Origin: Ignavibacteriales bacterium
Lineage (GTDB): Bacteria; Bacteroidota; Ignavibacteria; Ignavibacteriales; Ignavibacteriaceae
Direction of reading: 5' to 3'
NCBI GenBank assembly: GCA_016707115.1
Contig: JADJIH010000009.1
Span: forward strand, 1 to 64,000
DNA: 64,000 bases
Of the stretch, positions 33,535 through 43,330 are shown in pieces; position 1 is the stretch's first letter, and the number at the start of each line of letters is the position of its first letter. The notes beneath the pieces are model-generated. The model made no database searches. It had not been told where the DNA came from and was given only the letters and a program-made list of their open reading frames with translations. Position numbers and translations under genes: made by a program.

Positions 33535-35412
33535 ATGAAAAAACTCTTTACAATTTTGATAATTTGTTTCGTAGCTATTCTGTTTTCAGAAATCAGCTAT
33601 TCACAAAGCATCAAAATGAATGAAATTTTCGCCAGAGGCGTTTCTGGAAATCTTGATTGGATAGAAATATATAACTCATCTTCTACACCAATAAACATCG
33701 GTAGTTACAAAATTTATGATAGCGGTGGACAAAGCGGTACAAAATCTAAAAAATTATTTCCTACAGGAACAATTGTTCCAGGTTATGGTTATATGGTAAT
33801 AATAACAGATACCGCAAGTTTTGTAGGAGATACAAGCGGATTCGGGTTATCGAGTTCTGGAGAAACTGTCTGGTTGGAAGACTCCTTGGGAACAGTTATA
33901 GACACTATAGCATTTCCAGCTACAGCACTAACACAATCATACGGTCGCGCACCTGATGGTGGTCCCTGGAAATTACTTTCAACAATTACTCGTGGAAAAT
34001 CAAATATTGTTTTAACCCAAATTTTACTTCCTCAATACATTCAGGGATTAAATGGCACAAATAATAATCGTACTCCTTATGTATTTCGAGTAAAGATTGA
34101 TAATCTACTAGCAAATGCTACATATCGATTTATAAACCAAATAATATCCTCAACAGATGGTCCAACAACTTCTGGTGCCGGAAATGTATTTTTTGTAAAT
34201 GTAAATGTAGATTCACCATTTGTTAGAACAACCGGCCCTGATATGAATGCTGGCCCTTATGGTACTCTCACAACTGACGCAACGGGTTCTTACACCGGTT
34301 GGTTTATTAGTGAGCCAACAGGTAATGCAAGATTTACTCCTGGCAATAATTTGTTTATGAGAATAAGAATGAACGATGGTGCAACTGGAACAACTGCCGT
34401 TCATTGGGCAACTACATCTGATTCCGTTAAAGTTCTAAATTACGGGACTACATCTGATGCTACGCTTGGTACAGGAATTTACGGGCGTTCATTTGCGGAT
34501 CCTAAAGATTTTATTTTCTTATTTGATAATATTGATGGAACTGGAAGACCTCTAGCAGGTGCAATTGTTGAAACTGACGGAGTTAACTTAAATGTTGTTA
34601 CAAGTGTTGCATTATTTTACAGAGATAGCGTTGACCAGTTTACCGGTGCTTGGGGAAGTATAATTCCTAATGTATTAGCAAATGGAGTTAGAAGAGTTGA
34701 AAGAAGATTATTTGCTGATGGTTCGATTTTTCCGTTAGTTGGAACAGATGCTGATGGTGTTTGGCCAAGTGGTGCTAATACTGTAAACCCTCTAGGCGGA
34801 TTAACAGCTATAAGAATTGAATCGACTGATGCACCAGTACCTGTTGAATTAGCATCTTTCAGCGCAAGTGTTGATGCAAATGGAGTTGCCCTAAGTTGGA
34901 TTACAGAAACCGAAACAAACAATATGGGTTTTGAAGTTCAGAGAAAAAATGTAAATGAGTTTGCTAAAATTGGTTATGTTGAAGGAAAGATTAATTCTAC
35001 AACAAGACAAAATTATTCTTTCCAAGATGCAAGCGTAGTTTCTGGCAAATACATTTATCGACTTAAACAAATTGATCTAGATGGATCTGTGAATTATTCA
35101 AATACAATCGAAGTTGATTTAAGTACTCCGATTGATTTTAATCTATCTCAAAATTATCCAAATCCGTTTAATCCAATAACAACAATTAATTACTCCTTAC
35201 CATTTGAGAGCAATGTTAAGATCTCCATTTTCAATTCGTTAGGTGAAGTTGTTACGGAACTGTTAAACTCATCACAGCAAAGTGGTTATCATTCAATTTC
35301 ATTTAATGCTGTTAATATTTCCAGTGGAATTTACTTTTATGCAATATCTGCTTCTTCAATTGAAGGGCAGAATGAGTTTAATAGTGTAAGAAAGATGATC
35401 TTACTTAAATAG
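33535..35412 (+). CDS. Secreted lamin-tail protein with long central region and T9SS sorting domain
   Basis: 625 residues: signal peptide (about 1-24), lamin-tail domain (about 25-155; IKMNEIFARGVSGNLDWIEIYNSS and FGLSSSGETVWLEDSLG), a 270-residue Gly/Thr/Asn-rich beta region I cannot assign (LTQILLPQYIQGLNGTNNNR...), a VELASFSASVDANGVALSWI...NNMGFEVQRK fibronectin-like module (about 438-525), and a T9SS sorting domain from about 535 (LSQNYPNPFNPITTINYSLP). It is a surface protein. The central region might carry a binding or enzymatic role. It ends the rightward run and is followed by a strong terminator. Confidence 0.9.
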   Translation: MKKLFTILIICFVAILFSEISYSQSIKMNEIFARGVSGNLDWIEIYNSSSTPINIGSYKIYDSGGQSGTKSKKLFPTGTIVPGYGYMVIITDTASFVGDTSGFGLSSSGETVWLEDSLGTVIDTIAFPATALTQSYGRAPDGGPWKLLSTITRGKSNIVLTQILLPQYIQGLNGTNNNRTPYVFRVKIDNLLANATYRFINQIISSTDGPTTSGAGNVFFVNVNVDSPFVRTTGPDMNAGPYGTLTTDATGSYTGWFISEPTGNARFTPGNNLFMRIRMNDGATGTTAVHWATTSDSVKVLNYGTTSDATLGTGIYGRSFADPKDFIFLFDNIDGTGRPLAGAIVETDGVNLNVVTSVALFYRDSVDQFTGAWGSIIPNVLANGVRRVERRLFADGSIFPLVGTDADGVWPSGANTVNPLGGLTAIRIESTDAPVPVELASFSASVDANGVALSWITETETNNMGFEVQRKNVNEFAKIGYVEGKINSTTRQNYSFQDASVVSGKYIYRLKQIDLDGSVNYSNTIEVDLSTPIDFNLSQNYPNPFNPITTINYSLPFESNVKISIFNSLGEVVTELLNSSQQSGYHSISFNAVNISSGIYFYAISASSIEGQNEFNSVRKMILLK

Positions 35413-35460
35413 ATATCTGATAGTTATCCATCATATGATGATTAACTTATAGTAATTAAA

Positions 35461-35495
35461 GGTTCATTTCACTTTTAGTGGAATGAACCTTTTTT
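35461..35495. terminator. Strong terminator between convergent genes
   Basis: GGTTCATTTCAC / GTGGAATGAACC forms a 12-bp stem with one T-G wobble and a 5-nt loop, followed by six T on the plus strand. AAA precedes it, so it may also stop transcription from the leftward ABC permease gene ending at 35500. Confidence 0.88.
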
Positions 35496-35499
35496 GCTA

Positions 35500-37191
35500 T
35501 TAATAATCTTTTGTAAAGGATTTAAGACCAAACCTAATTGAGAACGAGGAGATGATAATAGCAAATACTAAGAGTACCAGACTTGTACTTAGCAGATTCC
35601 ATATTGAAATATCTATTCCATGTTCTATTGCATAAAAATAATTTGAAACAGGAATAAATAGTATTACAATGATCATAACTAGATATAATAGAGTAAATAG
35701 AAATGTGATTGACGCTCCTTGTGATGAAGCTAATCGAATGGCATTCTTTTCTTTATAATTCGCAAAAATTCCACCCATTCCAAAATTTAAGCTTATTAAG
35801 GTTACAGTTGTTAGCGCAGCATTTATCTGAGCAACTATCGAGAGCATAACCGGAAATTGAAAGTTTGAAAAGAAACTTATCAACTGTCCGATAAAGAAAA
35901 TTAAAACAAAATAAATTATAAGTCGTTTTAATAACAGATCATTAAAATTTATCGGGGCACTTCTTATCTTCCATAAAGCTTCTCCTTCAAGACTGATCAG
36001 TGGGAAAACAAATCTTAATGATAAGGATGCAACAAGAAATACATTAAATAAGGATACAATTAGATAGACTAATGTTTTCAAGTATTCGTTATAAGCTTTA
36101 AGAATAATAATATCTATTCCAGAAATACTTGAAATGAAAATTGTGATAAGAAATATCATTACCAGTAGATGAAGCCATTGACTTGGTTCTCTAAAGAATA
36201 GTAAAAATTCACGTTTTACAATTGATTCATCAAATCCATTTAATAACGAGTCTTTGTGAAATCCAAAAAACTGTTTATTCTTATTCCTTTTATTTTTTAA
36301 TTCTGCATTTACTTTTAGTGATGTTAACCAGGTTTCATAATACCATATTTTTGCTAAAAATAATGTAATTCCAAAAACAAAGATTGAAGTAATAAGGTTA
36401 GCATAAACAAATGGAATTGCTCTATCAATTTTATTTTCAGAAATCCAATAAAGTGATTCTGCAATCCAATAATTCGGTAAATATTTTACTAATCCGCTTT
36501 CTAGAAAACCAAAGTATTGATCAATGTTCGGATAGTAATCAAAAACGCGTTCAACCAGTTTTATAGGATTACTAATAAAATAAAATGAGATAACGCTTAT
36601 TACATAAATTAATCCAACAGTTATAAGAACCTTTTTTATACCCCATTTACCGGATAATCTTAATACTATTAGCAGAATAATTACTCCTGCAGAACCTGCT
36701 GTAAACATAAAAGGTAGTATCAGTAAGAAGAGGGCAAATGGGTAAAACCAGAAACTAAGATTAAAATAAAATCCATAACCCAGGAGAACAGCTGTTATAA
36801 TAAGTAATAAAGTAGTTGAACTGTAGAAAAAATTATCTAAAAATTTTATTAAAAATAATTTTGTAAAAGAAATAGGTTTAGTTATTAGATGAAAAACTTC
36901 TTTTGATTTGTACAACGTAGAAAATGAGACTACCATATTGCCGACATTTATTGCAATAAAAAAAATGAATAGTACAACTAATACAAACCGATGTAGTAGA
37001 AATGATCCGATTTTTACATTTACAAGTAAATACTCAATAGTATTTGAGGTCATTATAAAACAGCCATACGCAAAGATAGAATATACTATTCCTGATCCTA
37101 CGCTTTTGACAAATGCAGAAAAATTAAAAGGCGAGTTTACTTTAAGGAAGATTAAAATCTTATAATAAACTATGTTAAGAACATCTTTCAT
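35500..37191 (-). CDS. ABC exporter membrane protein
   Basis: 563 residues with some 12-14 membrane helices in two halves separated by a charged cytoplasmic loop (about 290-330; LKVNAELKNKRNKNKQFFGF). No ATPase motif is present. The opening region with an amphipathic helix and VKSVGSGIVYSIFAYGCF resembles large ABC-2 type permeases of unknown substrate (putative ABC exporter family). Its start overlaps the stop of the ATPase gene by one base, so the two form one transporter. Fused permease halves suggest a complex of one or two such chains with an ATPase dimer. Substrate unknown. Confidence 0.8.
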   Translation of the reverse strand: MKDVLNIVYYKILIFLKVNSPFNFSAFVKSVGSGIVYSIFAYGCFIMTSNTIEYLLVNVKIGSFLLHRFVLVVLFIFFIAINVGNMVVSFSTLYKSKEVFHLITKPISFTKLFLIKFLDNFFYSSTTLLLIITAVLLGYGFYFNLSFWFYPFALFLLILPFMFTAGSAGVIILLIVLRLSGKWGIKKVLITVGLIYVISVISFYFISNPIKLVERVFDYYPNIDQYFGFLESGLVKYLPNYWIAESLYWISENKIDRAIPFVYANLITSIFVFGITLFLAKIWYYETWLTSLKVNAELKNKRNKNKQFFGFHKDSLLNGFDESIVKREFLLFFREPSQWLHLLVMIFLITIFISSISGIDIIILKAYNEYLKTLVYLIVSLFNVFLVASLSLRFVFPLISLEGEALWKIRSAPINFNDLLLKRLIIYFVLIFFIGQLISFFSNFQFPVMLSIVAQINAALTTVTLISLNFGMGGIFANYKEKNAIRLASSQGASITFLFTLLYLVMIIVILFIPVSNYFYAIEHGIDISIWNLLSTSLVLLVFAIIISSFSIRFGLKSFTKDY

Positions 37192-37910
37192 TATTTAGTA
37201 AGATGGAGAAAGAGTGATTCTAAGTTGTGATGATCGGAGCCTTTGATAGTCTCAAGAACTTCTGTCTTATCAGAAAAAATCATATTCCCGTCTTTAATAA
37301 TTCCTATTCTTGTGCAGATTTCTTCGGCTACATTTAAACTGTGCGTTGACATAAAAACTGCTGCACCATTATTCGCTTTTTCTTTTAGTATATTTTTAAC
37401 TATCAATGCACTTTGCGGATCTAATCCAACCATGGGTTCATCTACAACTAGCAGTTTGGGATCGTGCAGTAATGATGATGCAATAGTTATTCTTTGTTTC
37501 ATTCCTTGTGAATATTCTTCTGTTCTTTTATCAACCCAATCACCAATTTCTAATTTTTCAATTACTTCATTAATAATCCTTTTTAATTTTTGTTTTTCTA
37601 TAGAATATAATCCACCACTAAAAAATAAAAATTCCCGACCTGTAAGTTTCTCATAAATAAATGGTTGATCAGGGATGTATCCGATTAGAGATTTGGCTTT
37701 GATTGGATCTTTATAAATATCGTATCCATTAATAAGTATGCTTCCGGAAGTTGCATTATATAATCCGGAAATCATTTTTATGGTTGTTGTTTTACCTGCT
37801 CCATTTTGTCCAAGGAATCCAAAAAAATCACCAGATTTAACATGAAGATTTAAATTATTAACAGCAGTAAATGAACCGAATTTCTTAGTGACGTTTTTTA
37901 TTTCAAGCAT
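37191..37910 (-). CDS. ABC transporter ATP-binding protein
   Basis: 239 residues from ATG 37910 (MLEIKNVTKKFG); an in-frame TTG at 37925 is less likely. Walker A GQNGAGKTTT, Q-loop YIPDQPFIYEKLT, signature YSQGMKQR, Walker B LLVVDEPMVGLDP and H-loop MSTHSLNVAEE are all intact. It belongs to the ABC-2/drug-export ATPase group (CcmA/NatA-like). Its stop overlaps the permease start by one base. It should power export by the membrane protein downstream. Confidence 0.95.
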   Translation of the reverse strand: MLEIKNVTKKFGSFTAVNNLNLHVKSGDFFGFLGQNGAGKTTTIKMISGLYNATSGSILINGYDIYKDPIKAKSLIGYIPDQPFIYEKLTGREFLFFSGGLYSIEKQKLKRIINEVIEKLEIGDWVDKRTEEYSQGMKQRITIASSLLHDPKLLVVDEPMVGLDPQSALIVKNILKEKANNGAAVFMSTHSLNVAEEICTRIGIIKDGNMIFSDKTEVLETIKGSDHHNLESLFLHLTK

Positions 37911-37971
37911 TGTATGTAATAACAAAAATAAATTTTAGGTTTTAGAAATATATGCAGGATACGACAAAGTA

Positions 37972-40299
37972 TTAAGATCCTGCATTACGCAGAGCAGTTA
38001 AATCCTCGTAAGTTATCATCATCAGATCGCTTTCATTAATATCTTTTATTGTTAATATTCTATCCTCCTGATATGAAATTGCTTTATTAATTAATTCTTT
38101 AATAGTTCTTGCATTGTAAAAATTCTTGCGGGTTTCTTTCTTTAATTCTACAATTAATTCCAGCATTTGCTGCCAGGCACCTTCATCAAGTTGGTAATTA
38201 TTTTTCTGACTTATGTTTAGGGCAATTTCTAATAATTGTCTGGTTGAATATGGTTCAAAATAAAAAATATTTGGGAATTGATTGCCAAGGACAGGAAAAT
38301 TATTTATAAGCGCTTCCATTTCTTCTTTAGTCCCAGAAAGTATAGCTACAACATCATCACTTATTAAATAAAGTTTTTTTAAAAAGTATTGAAGCAAAGA
38401 ATCACTAAAATCATTATTGCATTGTAATGTTGCAGTAACATCATTTACTAGAATTACATTCCCTAAAAGTTTCTTAAAAAGCTCATCGATCATAAGATAG
38501 GCATCAAGTTTATCTAATCCGTAAAAAGTTGAACCATCAATTTCGACTATTTGTCCTCTAGTCAGTCGGTCTGATTCTTTCAGACTCTTTGCATATAATC
38601 GTGCTATGGTTGATGCGCCTGATCCATGCTCCGATATAAAAAATGAATTGAAGTTCTTATGTGTTGAAGTAATTGACCTTTCCTTTTTAAGTTTATCAAC
38701 TTTTATAGATGCGAAAATTTTATTAAAAAGTATTTTAACATCATCAAGACCCACAAGATTATTAACTTCACTTATATATTTATCAACTTTATCTTCCCGT
38801 ACTTTAGTGTGATTGTTTCGATTTTCAAGAATTATAAAAGCAGATTGAACATCTTCTTTGCGCAGAGTATTCAAAGCGGAAAAATCTTTTTCATTTTCTT
38901 CAAGTGACTGATATCGTTTACTAAGTTCTACCTTTGTTTCATTAAATAGATTTCTAACATATCGTGCATTCCCGAATGAATCGTTCGCATTGGTACAAAT
39001 AGTTTCTAATCTTTCAGATATAAATTGTTCAGCTTCTTTTTCAACGATATACTTATCTTTAGCAGAGAATAATTTATAAATAGATGTAAGTTCTTCAGCA
39101 GTATAATCATCAAATGAAAAGTAATGCGTGAATCGGGATTTTAATCCGGGATTTGATTCCAGAAAATTCTGCATAAGAGCAGGATAACCCGCTGCAATAA
39201 CAAAAAACTTACCTTTGTAGTCTTCCATTCTCTTGAGAATTATATCGATAGCTTCTTGCCCAAAATCCTGTCCGCAATTTTCTTTCTTAAGTGAATAAGC
39301 CTCATCAATAAATAGAATTCCACCCAATGCCTGATTAATTACCTTATCAGTTTTCTGTGCAGTTTCACCTATGTATTCGCCGATAAGATCAGCACGATCA
39401 ACCTCAATAACATGACCATTCTCGAGTAATCCAATTGCTTTAAAAAACTTGCCAAGCAATCTTGCAATGGATGTTTTACCTGTACCCGGATTTCCTAGAA
39501 AAATGCAATTTGCCGAAATACTTTCTTCAGTTTCAACACCGCTCTTCTTTCTCTCATTTATAAAATTGAGATAGGTAATAAAATCTTTTAAGGATTGTTT
39601 AAGATTTTTCAACCCTACATAATTATTAAACTCTTCATATAAAGAGGGAAGTGTTGAATGCTCAGGAAAGGTTTTATTAAAATGTTCAATTATTCTTGGT
39701 TGTTGTGTAGCTAATTTATTTGAGTTTTCAGTAACAGGCAATTGATCCAAACTAAAATCTATTATTTCAGAATTTCCAATCTGAAAAACCTGTTTAAGTA
39801 TTAAATTATTTTCTAAGAGCACTTCAATTCTGCCTTCACCTTGTTTCCAGAACCCGGGTAATGGTGTACCCCAACTCTGAACAAACTCAACGAGTTCCCA
39901 ATCTTTTTTTATTTCAAGATTGAAATCGTTTCTTCCAACTTCTTCATCTTCCAAATACCATATTGTTAAACCTCTCAGAATCGATTCTCTATCCGTTAAA
40001 TGAGGATTTTTAAGAGTTATTTCTGCAGCTATATAACTTATTCTAGGTTGATCAAACTGTAACAAATAAGTGCGCTTTTGTGATTGCAAGCTTTCTTCAA
40101 GATTGAACATCTTTACTGATAATATTTCAAAATTACTTGGACTTAGGAAGTAATTTCCACTTCTCTGATTCAATAGATTTGAATTTCCTGCTGCGATTTC
40201 TGAAGATTTTACTCCCCTTGTGAGTAATTCTTTAGATTTCAAATCATTCGGCATATTTAGTTTCATTTCTTTAATACTAGTTTGAATGATAAAAATCAT
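37972..40299 (-). CDS. CbxX/SpoVK-type AAA+ ATPase with two AAA modules
   Basis: Up to 775 residues; the first Met (40299) has no clear ribosome site, and ATGs at 40266 or 40254 are alternatives. Residues about 55-200 form a beta-rich domain unknown to me (FEILSVKMFNLEESLQ..., W-G-T-P-L-P-G-F-W). The first AAA+ module (about 225-480) is canonical CbxX: Walker A GNPGTGKTS, Walker B ILFIDEAYSL, GNARYVRNLFN sensor-2 region. The second (about 510-770) has a degenerate Walker A, EHGSGAST, without the lysine, so it probably does not hydrolyse ATP. CbxX-like rings remodel protein complexes; the target is not evident here. Confidence 0.88.
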   Translation of the reverse strand: MIFIIQTSIKEMKLNMPNDLKSKELLTRGVKSSEIAAGNSNLLNQRSGNYFLSPSNFEILSVKMFNLEESLQSQKRTYLLQFDQPRISYIAAEITLKNPHLTDRESILRGLTIWYLEDEEVGRNDFNLEIKKDWELVEFVQSWGTPLPGFWKQGEGRIEVLLENNLILKQVFQIGNSEIIDFSLDQLPVTENSNKLATQQPRIIEHFNKTFPEHSTLPSLYEEFNNYVGLKNLKQSLKDFITYLNFINERKKSGVETEESISANCIFLGNPGTGKTSIARLLGKFFKAIGLLENGHVIEVDRADLIGEYIGETAQKTDKVINQALGGILFIDEAYSLKKENCGQDFGQEAIDIILKRMEDYKGKFFVIAAGYPALMQNFLESNPGLKSRFTHYFSFDDYTAEELTSIYKLFSAKDKYIVEKEAEQFISERLETICTNANDSFGNARYVRNLFNETKVELSKRYQSLEENEKDFSALNTLRKEDVQSAFIILENRNNHTKVREDKVDKYISEVNNLVGLDDVKILFNKIFASIKVDKLKKERSITSTHKNFNSFFISEHGSGASTIARLYAKSLKESDRLTRGQIVEIDGSTFYGLDKLDAYLMIDELFKKLLGNVILVNDVTATLQCNNDFSDSLLQYFLKKLYLISDDVVAILSGTKEEMEALINNFPVLGNQFPNIFYFEPYSTRQLLEIALNISQKNNYQLDEGAWQQMLELIVELKKETRKNFYNARTIKELINKAISYQEDRILTIKDINESDLMMITYEDLTALRNAGS

Positions 40300-40351
40300 T
40301 TTTTAGGATTTATTCAAATACCCTGCCATCAAAAAACATTTGATTTAAAAC

Positions 40352-40378
40352 AAAAAAGGCGAGGAAAAACCTCGCCTT
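40352..40378 (-). terminator. groESL operon terminator
   Basis: On the minus strand AAGGCGAGG-TTTTT-CCTCGCCTT is a perfect 9-bp GC-rich stem followed by TTTTG. It lies 26 bases past the groEL stop. Confidence 0.93.
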
Positions 40379-40403
40379 GTAAAATTAACAGAATTAAATT
40401 CTA

Positions 40404-42044
40404 TTAATACATTCCGTCCATACCGCCCATTCCACCACCGTGTGGCATTGGAGGCATAGATGATTCTTTTTCTTTCTTTTCAAACACTACAGCTTCAGTT
40501 GTAATTAACAATGATGAAACCGATGCAGCATTCTCAAGTGCTGTTCTTGTAACCTTAGTAGGATCAATAACACCAGCTTTGATAAGATTTTCATACTTCT
40601 CAGTAGCTGCGTTAAATCCAAAATCATCTTTACCTTCTTTAACTTTCCAAAGAACTACAGAACCTTCAATACCAGCATTTTCAACAATTTGTTTTAATGG
40701 TTCTTCAAGAGCTTTCTGTACAATTCTAATTCCGGTTGTTTGATCTGGATTTTCACCAACAAGTTTATCAAGTACGTTAGAAGCTCGAACTAAAGCAACA
40801 CCGCCACCAGCAACAATACCTTCTTCAACTGCCGCACGGGTAGCATGTAAAGCATCTTCAACACGAGCTTTCTTTTCTTTCATTTCAACTTCTGTAGAAG
40901 CTCCAATTTTTAGAACAGCAACTCCACCAGAAAGCTTAGCTAATCTTTCCTGTAATTTTTCTTTATCATAATCAGATGTTGATTTTTCAACTTGAGCTTT
41001 TATCTCATTGATTCTTTTCTGGATATTTTTTGTATCTCCAGCACCTTCAACGATTGTAGTATTGTCTTTATCAATTACAACTTTTTTAGCTTTTCCTAAA
41101 TATTCCAAGGTTGCGTTGTCTAATTTATAACCTTGTTCTTCAGAGATAACAATTCCGTTTGTAAGAACTGCAATATCTTCCAACATAGCTTTTCTTCTAT
41201 CACCAAAGCCAGGAGCTTTAACAGCAGCCACTTTCAGTGTACCGCGAATCTTATTTACAACCAATGTTGCAAGTGCTTCACCTTCAAGATCTTCAGAGAT
41301 GATCAACAAAGATCGACCTTGCTGCGCAACTTTTTCGAGCACAGGTAAAAGATCTTTCATTGCAGAGATTTTTTTATCGTGGATAAGAATAAAAGGATCT
41401 TCTAAAACTGTTTCCATTGATTCAGTATCAGTTACAAAGTAAGGTGAAATGTAACCGCGATCGAACTGCATTCCTTCAACAACTTCTAATACTGTTTCTG
41501 CTGATTTACTTTCTTCAACAGTTATAACACCATCTTTACCAACTTTTTCCATTGCATCTGCAATTAGATCACCAATAGATTTATCATTATTAGCAGAGAT
41601 TGAACCAACCTGCGCAATTTCGTTTCTGCCTTCAACTTCTTTACTTATTGATTTTAAATGTTCAATAATTTTGCTTACTGCTAAATCAATACCACGTTTC
41701 AAATCCATTGGATTCGCACCTGCAGTAACATTCTTTAATCCTTCACGATAAATAGCTTGTGCAAGAACTGTTGCTGTTGTTGTACCATCACCAGCTACGT
41801 CGCTGGTTTTAGAAGCAACTTCACGAACCATCTGAGCCCCCATATTTTCAATCGGGTCATCAAGTTCGATTTCTTTTGCAACTGAAACACCATCTTTTGT
41901 AACTGTTGGTGCGCCAAATTTCTTTTCTAAAATTACGTTACGTCCTTTAGGACCCAAAGTAACCTTAACTGCATTTGCTAATTTGTCTACACCAGCTTTT
42001 AATCCGGCGCGTGCATCTGCATCATATACAATTAATTTTGCCAT
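40404..42044 (-). CDS. groL: Chaperonin GroEL
   Basis: 546 residues, normal length. It begins MAKLIVYDADARAGLKAGVD and has TLGPKGRNVILEKKFG, the ATP loop AGDGTTTATVLAQAI, AVKAPGFGDRRKAMLEDIA, GGVAVLKIGASTEVEMKEKK and EEGIVAGGGVALVRA. It ends in the expected Gly-Gly-Met tail. It forms the 14-subunit folding chamber working with GroES, encoded 33 bases upstream. The operon carries a CIRCE operator ahead of groES and a terminator behind groEL. Confidence 0.99.
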   Translation of the reverse strand: MAKLIVYDADARAGLKAGVDKLANAVKVTLGPKGRNVILEKKFGAPTVTKDGVSVAKEIELDDPIENMGAQMVREVASKTSDVAGDGTTTATVLAQAIYREGLKNVTAGANPMDLKRGIDLAVSKIIEHLKSISKEVEGRNEIAQVGSISANNDKSIGDLIADAMEKVGKDGVITVEESKSAETVLEVVEGMQFDRGYISPYFVTDTESMETVLEDPFILIHDKKISAMKDLLPVLEKVAQQGRSLLIISEDLEGEALATLVVNKIRGTLKVAAVKAPGFGDRRKAMLEDIAVLTNGIVISEEQGYKLDNATLEYLGKAKKVVIDKDNTTIVEGAGDTKNIQKRINEIKAQVEKSTSDYDKEKLQERLAKLSGGVAVLKIGASTEVEMKEKKARVEDALHATRAAVEEGIVAGGGVALVRASNVLDKLVGENPDQTTGIRIVQKALEEPLKQIVENAGIEGSVVLWKVKEGKDDFGFNAATEKYENLIKAGVIDPTKVTRTALENAASVSSLLITTEAVVFEKKEKESSMPPMPHGGGMGGMDGMY

Positions 42045-42077
42045 ATTTTTATTTCCTTTATATTTTCTGTTAAATAA

Positions 42078-42377
42078 TTACTTGCCTAATATTCCGAATA
42101 TATCGCTCTCACGCATAATGAGATATTCTTCTCCATTAATTGTAACTTCAGTTCCGCTGTATTTACCATAAAGAACTTTATCACCAACTTTAACTTCCAT
42201 CTTTATAGTCTTACCATCGTCAGCAACTTTACCAGGACCAGCAGCAACAATAGTTCCTTCAACTGGTTTTTCTTTAACCGTATCAGGTAGAATAATTCCA
42301 CCAGCAGTTTTCTCTTCAGCAGCAGCAGGTTTTACAACAACTCTGTCACCAAGTGGTTTTAATTTGATTTCGCTCAT
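42078..42377 (-). CDS. groS: Co-chaperonin GroES
   Basis: 99 residues: LKPLGDRVVVKPAAAEEKTAGGIILPDT (mobile loop), VEGTIVAAGPGK, VKVGDKVLYGKYSGTEVTINGEEYLIMRESDI. This is full length and fully conserved. It forms the heptameric lid for GroEL. It is the first gene of groES-groEL; AGGAGC lies just upstream of the ATG, and CIRCE about 35 bases further, so it is repressed by HrcA except during heat stress. Confidence 0.99.
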   Translation of the reverse strand: MSEIKLKPLGDRVVVKPAAAEEKTAGGIILPDTVKEKPVEGTIVAAGPGKVADDGKTIKMEVKVGDKVLYGKYSGTEVTINGEEYLIMRESDIFGILGK

Positions 42378-42411
42378 AATTAGCTCCTTTTATTTTGTTA
42401 TATGAATTAAA

Positions 42412-42438
42412 TTAGCACTCTTAAAGGACGAGTGCTAA
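42412..42438. promoter_or_regulatory. CIRCE operator (HrcA-binding site)
   Basis: TTAGCACTC-N9-GAGTGCTAA is an exact match to the CIRCE consensus, 35 bases upstream of groES. It indicates HrcA repression of the groESL operon. hrcA itself is not in this window. Confidence 0.97.
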
Positions 42439-42530
42439 TATACACCCGATTTAAAATTTTGTCAAGAAATCAGGCCAATGATGTGATGTAAATTGCTTAA
42501 TTTTGGATAAAAAATAAATCATTTTAGGAA

Positions 42531-43322
42531 TTGGAAAATTTTAAGTTAAAAACAGAGCTAAAAGGTCTAATTGAGATAATCAAAGGCTTGGATAGAAAAG
42601 TTGTTCTTATTTTTCTATCTGTTGCGCTACTTCAGACAATTTCATTCTATTACACATCAAGAAGATTTTTCCGTTCAAATTTATTCGAAGACTTTCAGAG
42701 CTATACTGATCCATATTTAATAGAATATATGTACTGGTTTATTGGAGACTTTTTTACGTTCTTTATCCTTGGAAGCATAATTATCAAATTTGGATTTAAG
42801 GAAAAACTTTCAGACTACGGTTTACAGTTTGGTGATGTAAAAGTTGGGTTGTCATTTTCCCTTCTATTTCTTTTAGTTATGATTATTCTGGTTTGGTTTG
42901 TTTCTGCAACTCCAGTGTTTGCAGAAAAATACCCGCATCTATTAAGTGCAAAATCCGATTGGGATACATTGTTTATTTATGAAGCAGGGATGTTGCTGTA
43001 TATGATTGCGTGGGAATTTATCTGGCGTGGATTTATGTTGTTTGGATTAGAAAAAAGATTTGGCGGTTACGCTGTTCTTATGCAAATGATTCCGTTTGTA
43101 ATTCTGCACAATGGTAAACCATTTTTAGAAACTCTCGGTGCTATCTTTGGTGGAATTGCACTTGGTATTCTTGCTTTAAGAACTCGTTCGATTTATTATT
43201 GTGTAGTCACTCATATTGGTGTAATGTTTTCCATAGATGTAATATCATCCTTACGATTTAGAGCAAACGATTATGGAATCGGATTCACATCAATTGTAAA
43301 TTTAATAAAGCAAATTTTCTGA
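42531..43322 (+). CDS. CPBP/Abi-family intramembrane protease-like protein
   Basis: 263 residues. The TTG start at 42531 is used because no ATG occurs before residue 69 and the N terminus (MENFKLKTELKGLIEIIKG) looks natural. About seven to eight membrane helices. The CPBP core is present though modified: WEFIWRGFMLFG replaces EExxxR (one glutamate and the arginine remain), followed by FVILHNGKP with its histidine and VVTHIGVMFSIDV with the second histidine. Such proteins process prenylated or membrane substrates in other systems; the role here is unknown. It is 8 bases ahead of pdxJ and likely co-transcribed. Confidence 0.82.
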   Translation: MENFKLKTELKGLIEIIKGLDRKVVLIFLSVALLQTISFYYTSRRFFRSNLFEDFQSYTDPYLIEYMYWFIGDFFTFFILGSIIIKFGFKEKLSDYGLQFGDVKVGLSFSLLFLLVMIILVWFVSATPVFAEKYPHLLSAKSDWDTLFIYEAGMLLYMIAWEFIWRGFMLFGLEKRFGGYAVLMQMIPFVILHNGKPFLETLGAIFGGIALGILALRTRSIYYCVVTHIGVMFSIDVISSLRFRANDYGIGFTSIVNLIKQIF

Positions 43323-43330
43323 GGTTTATA

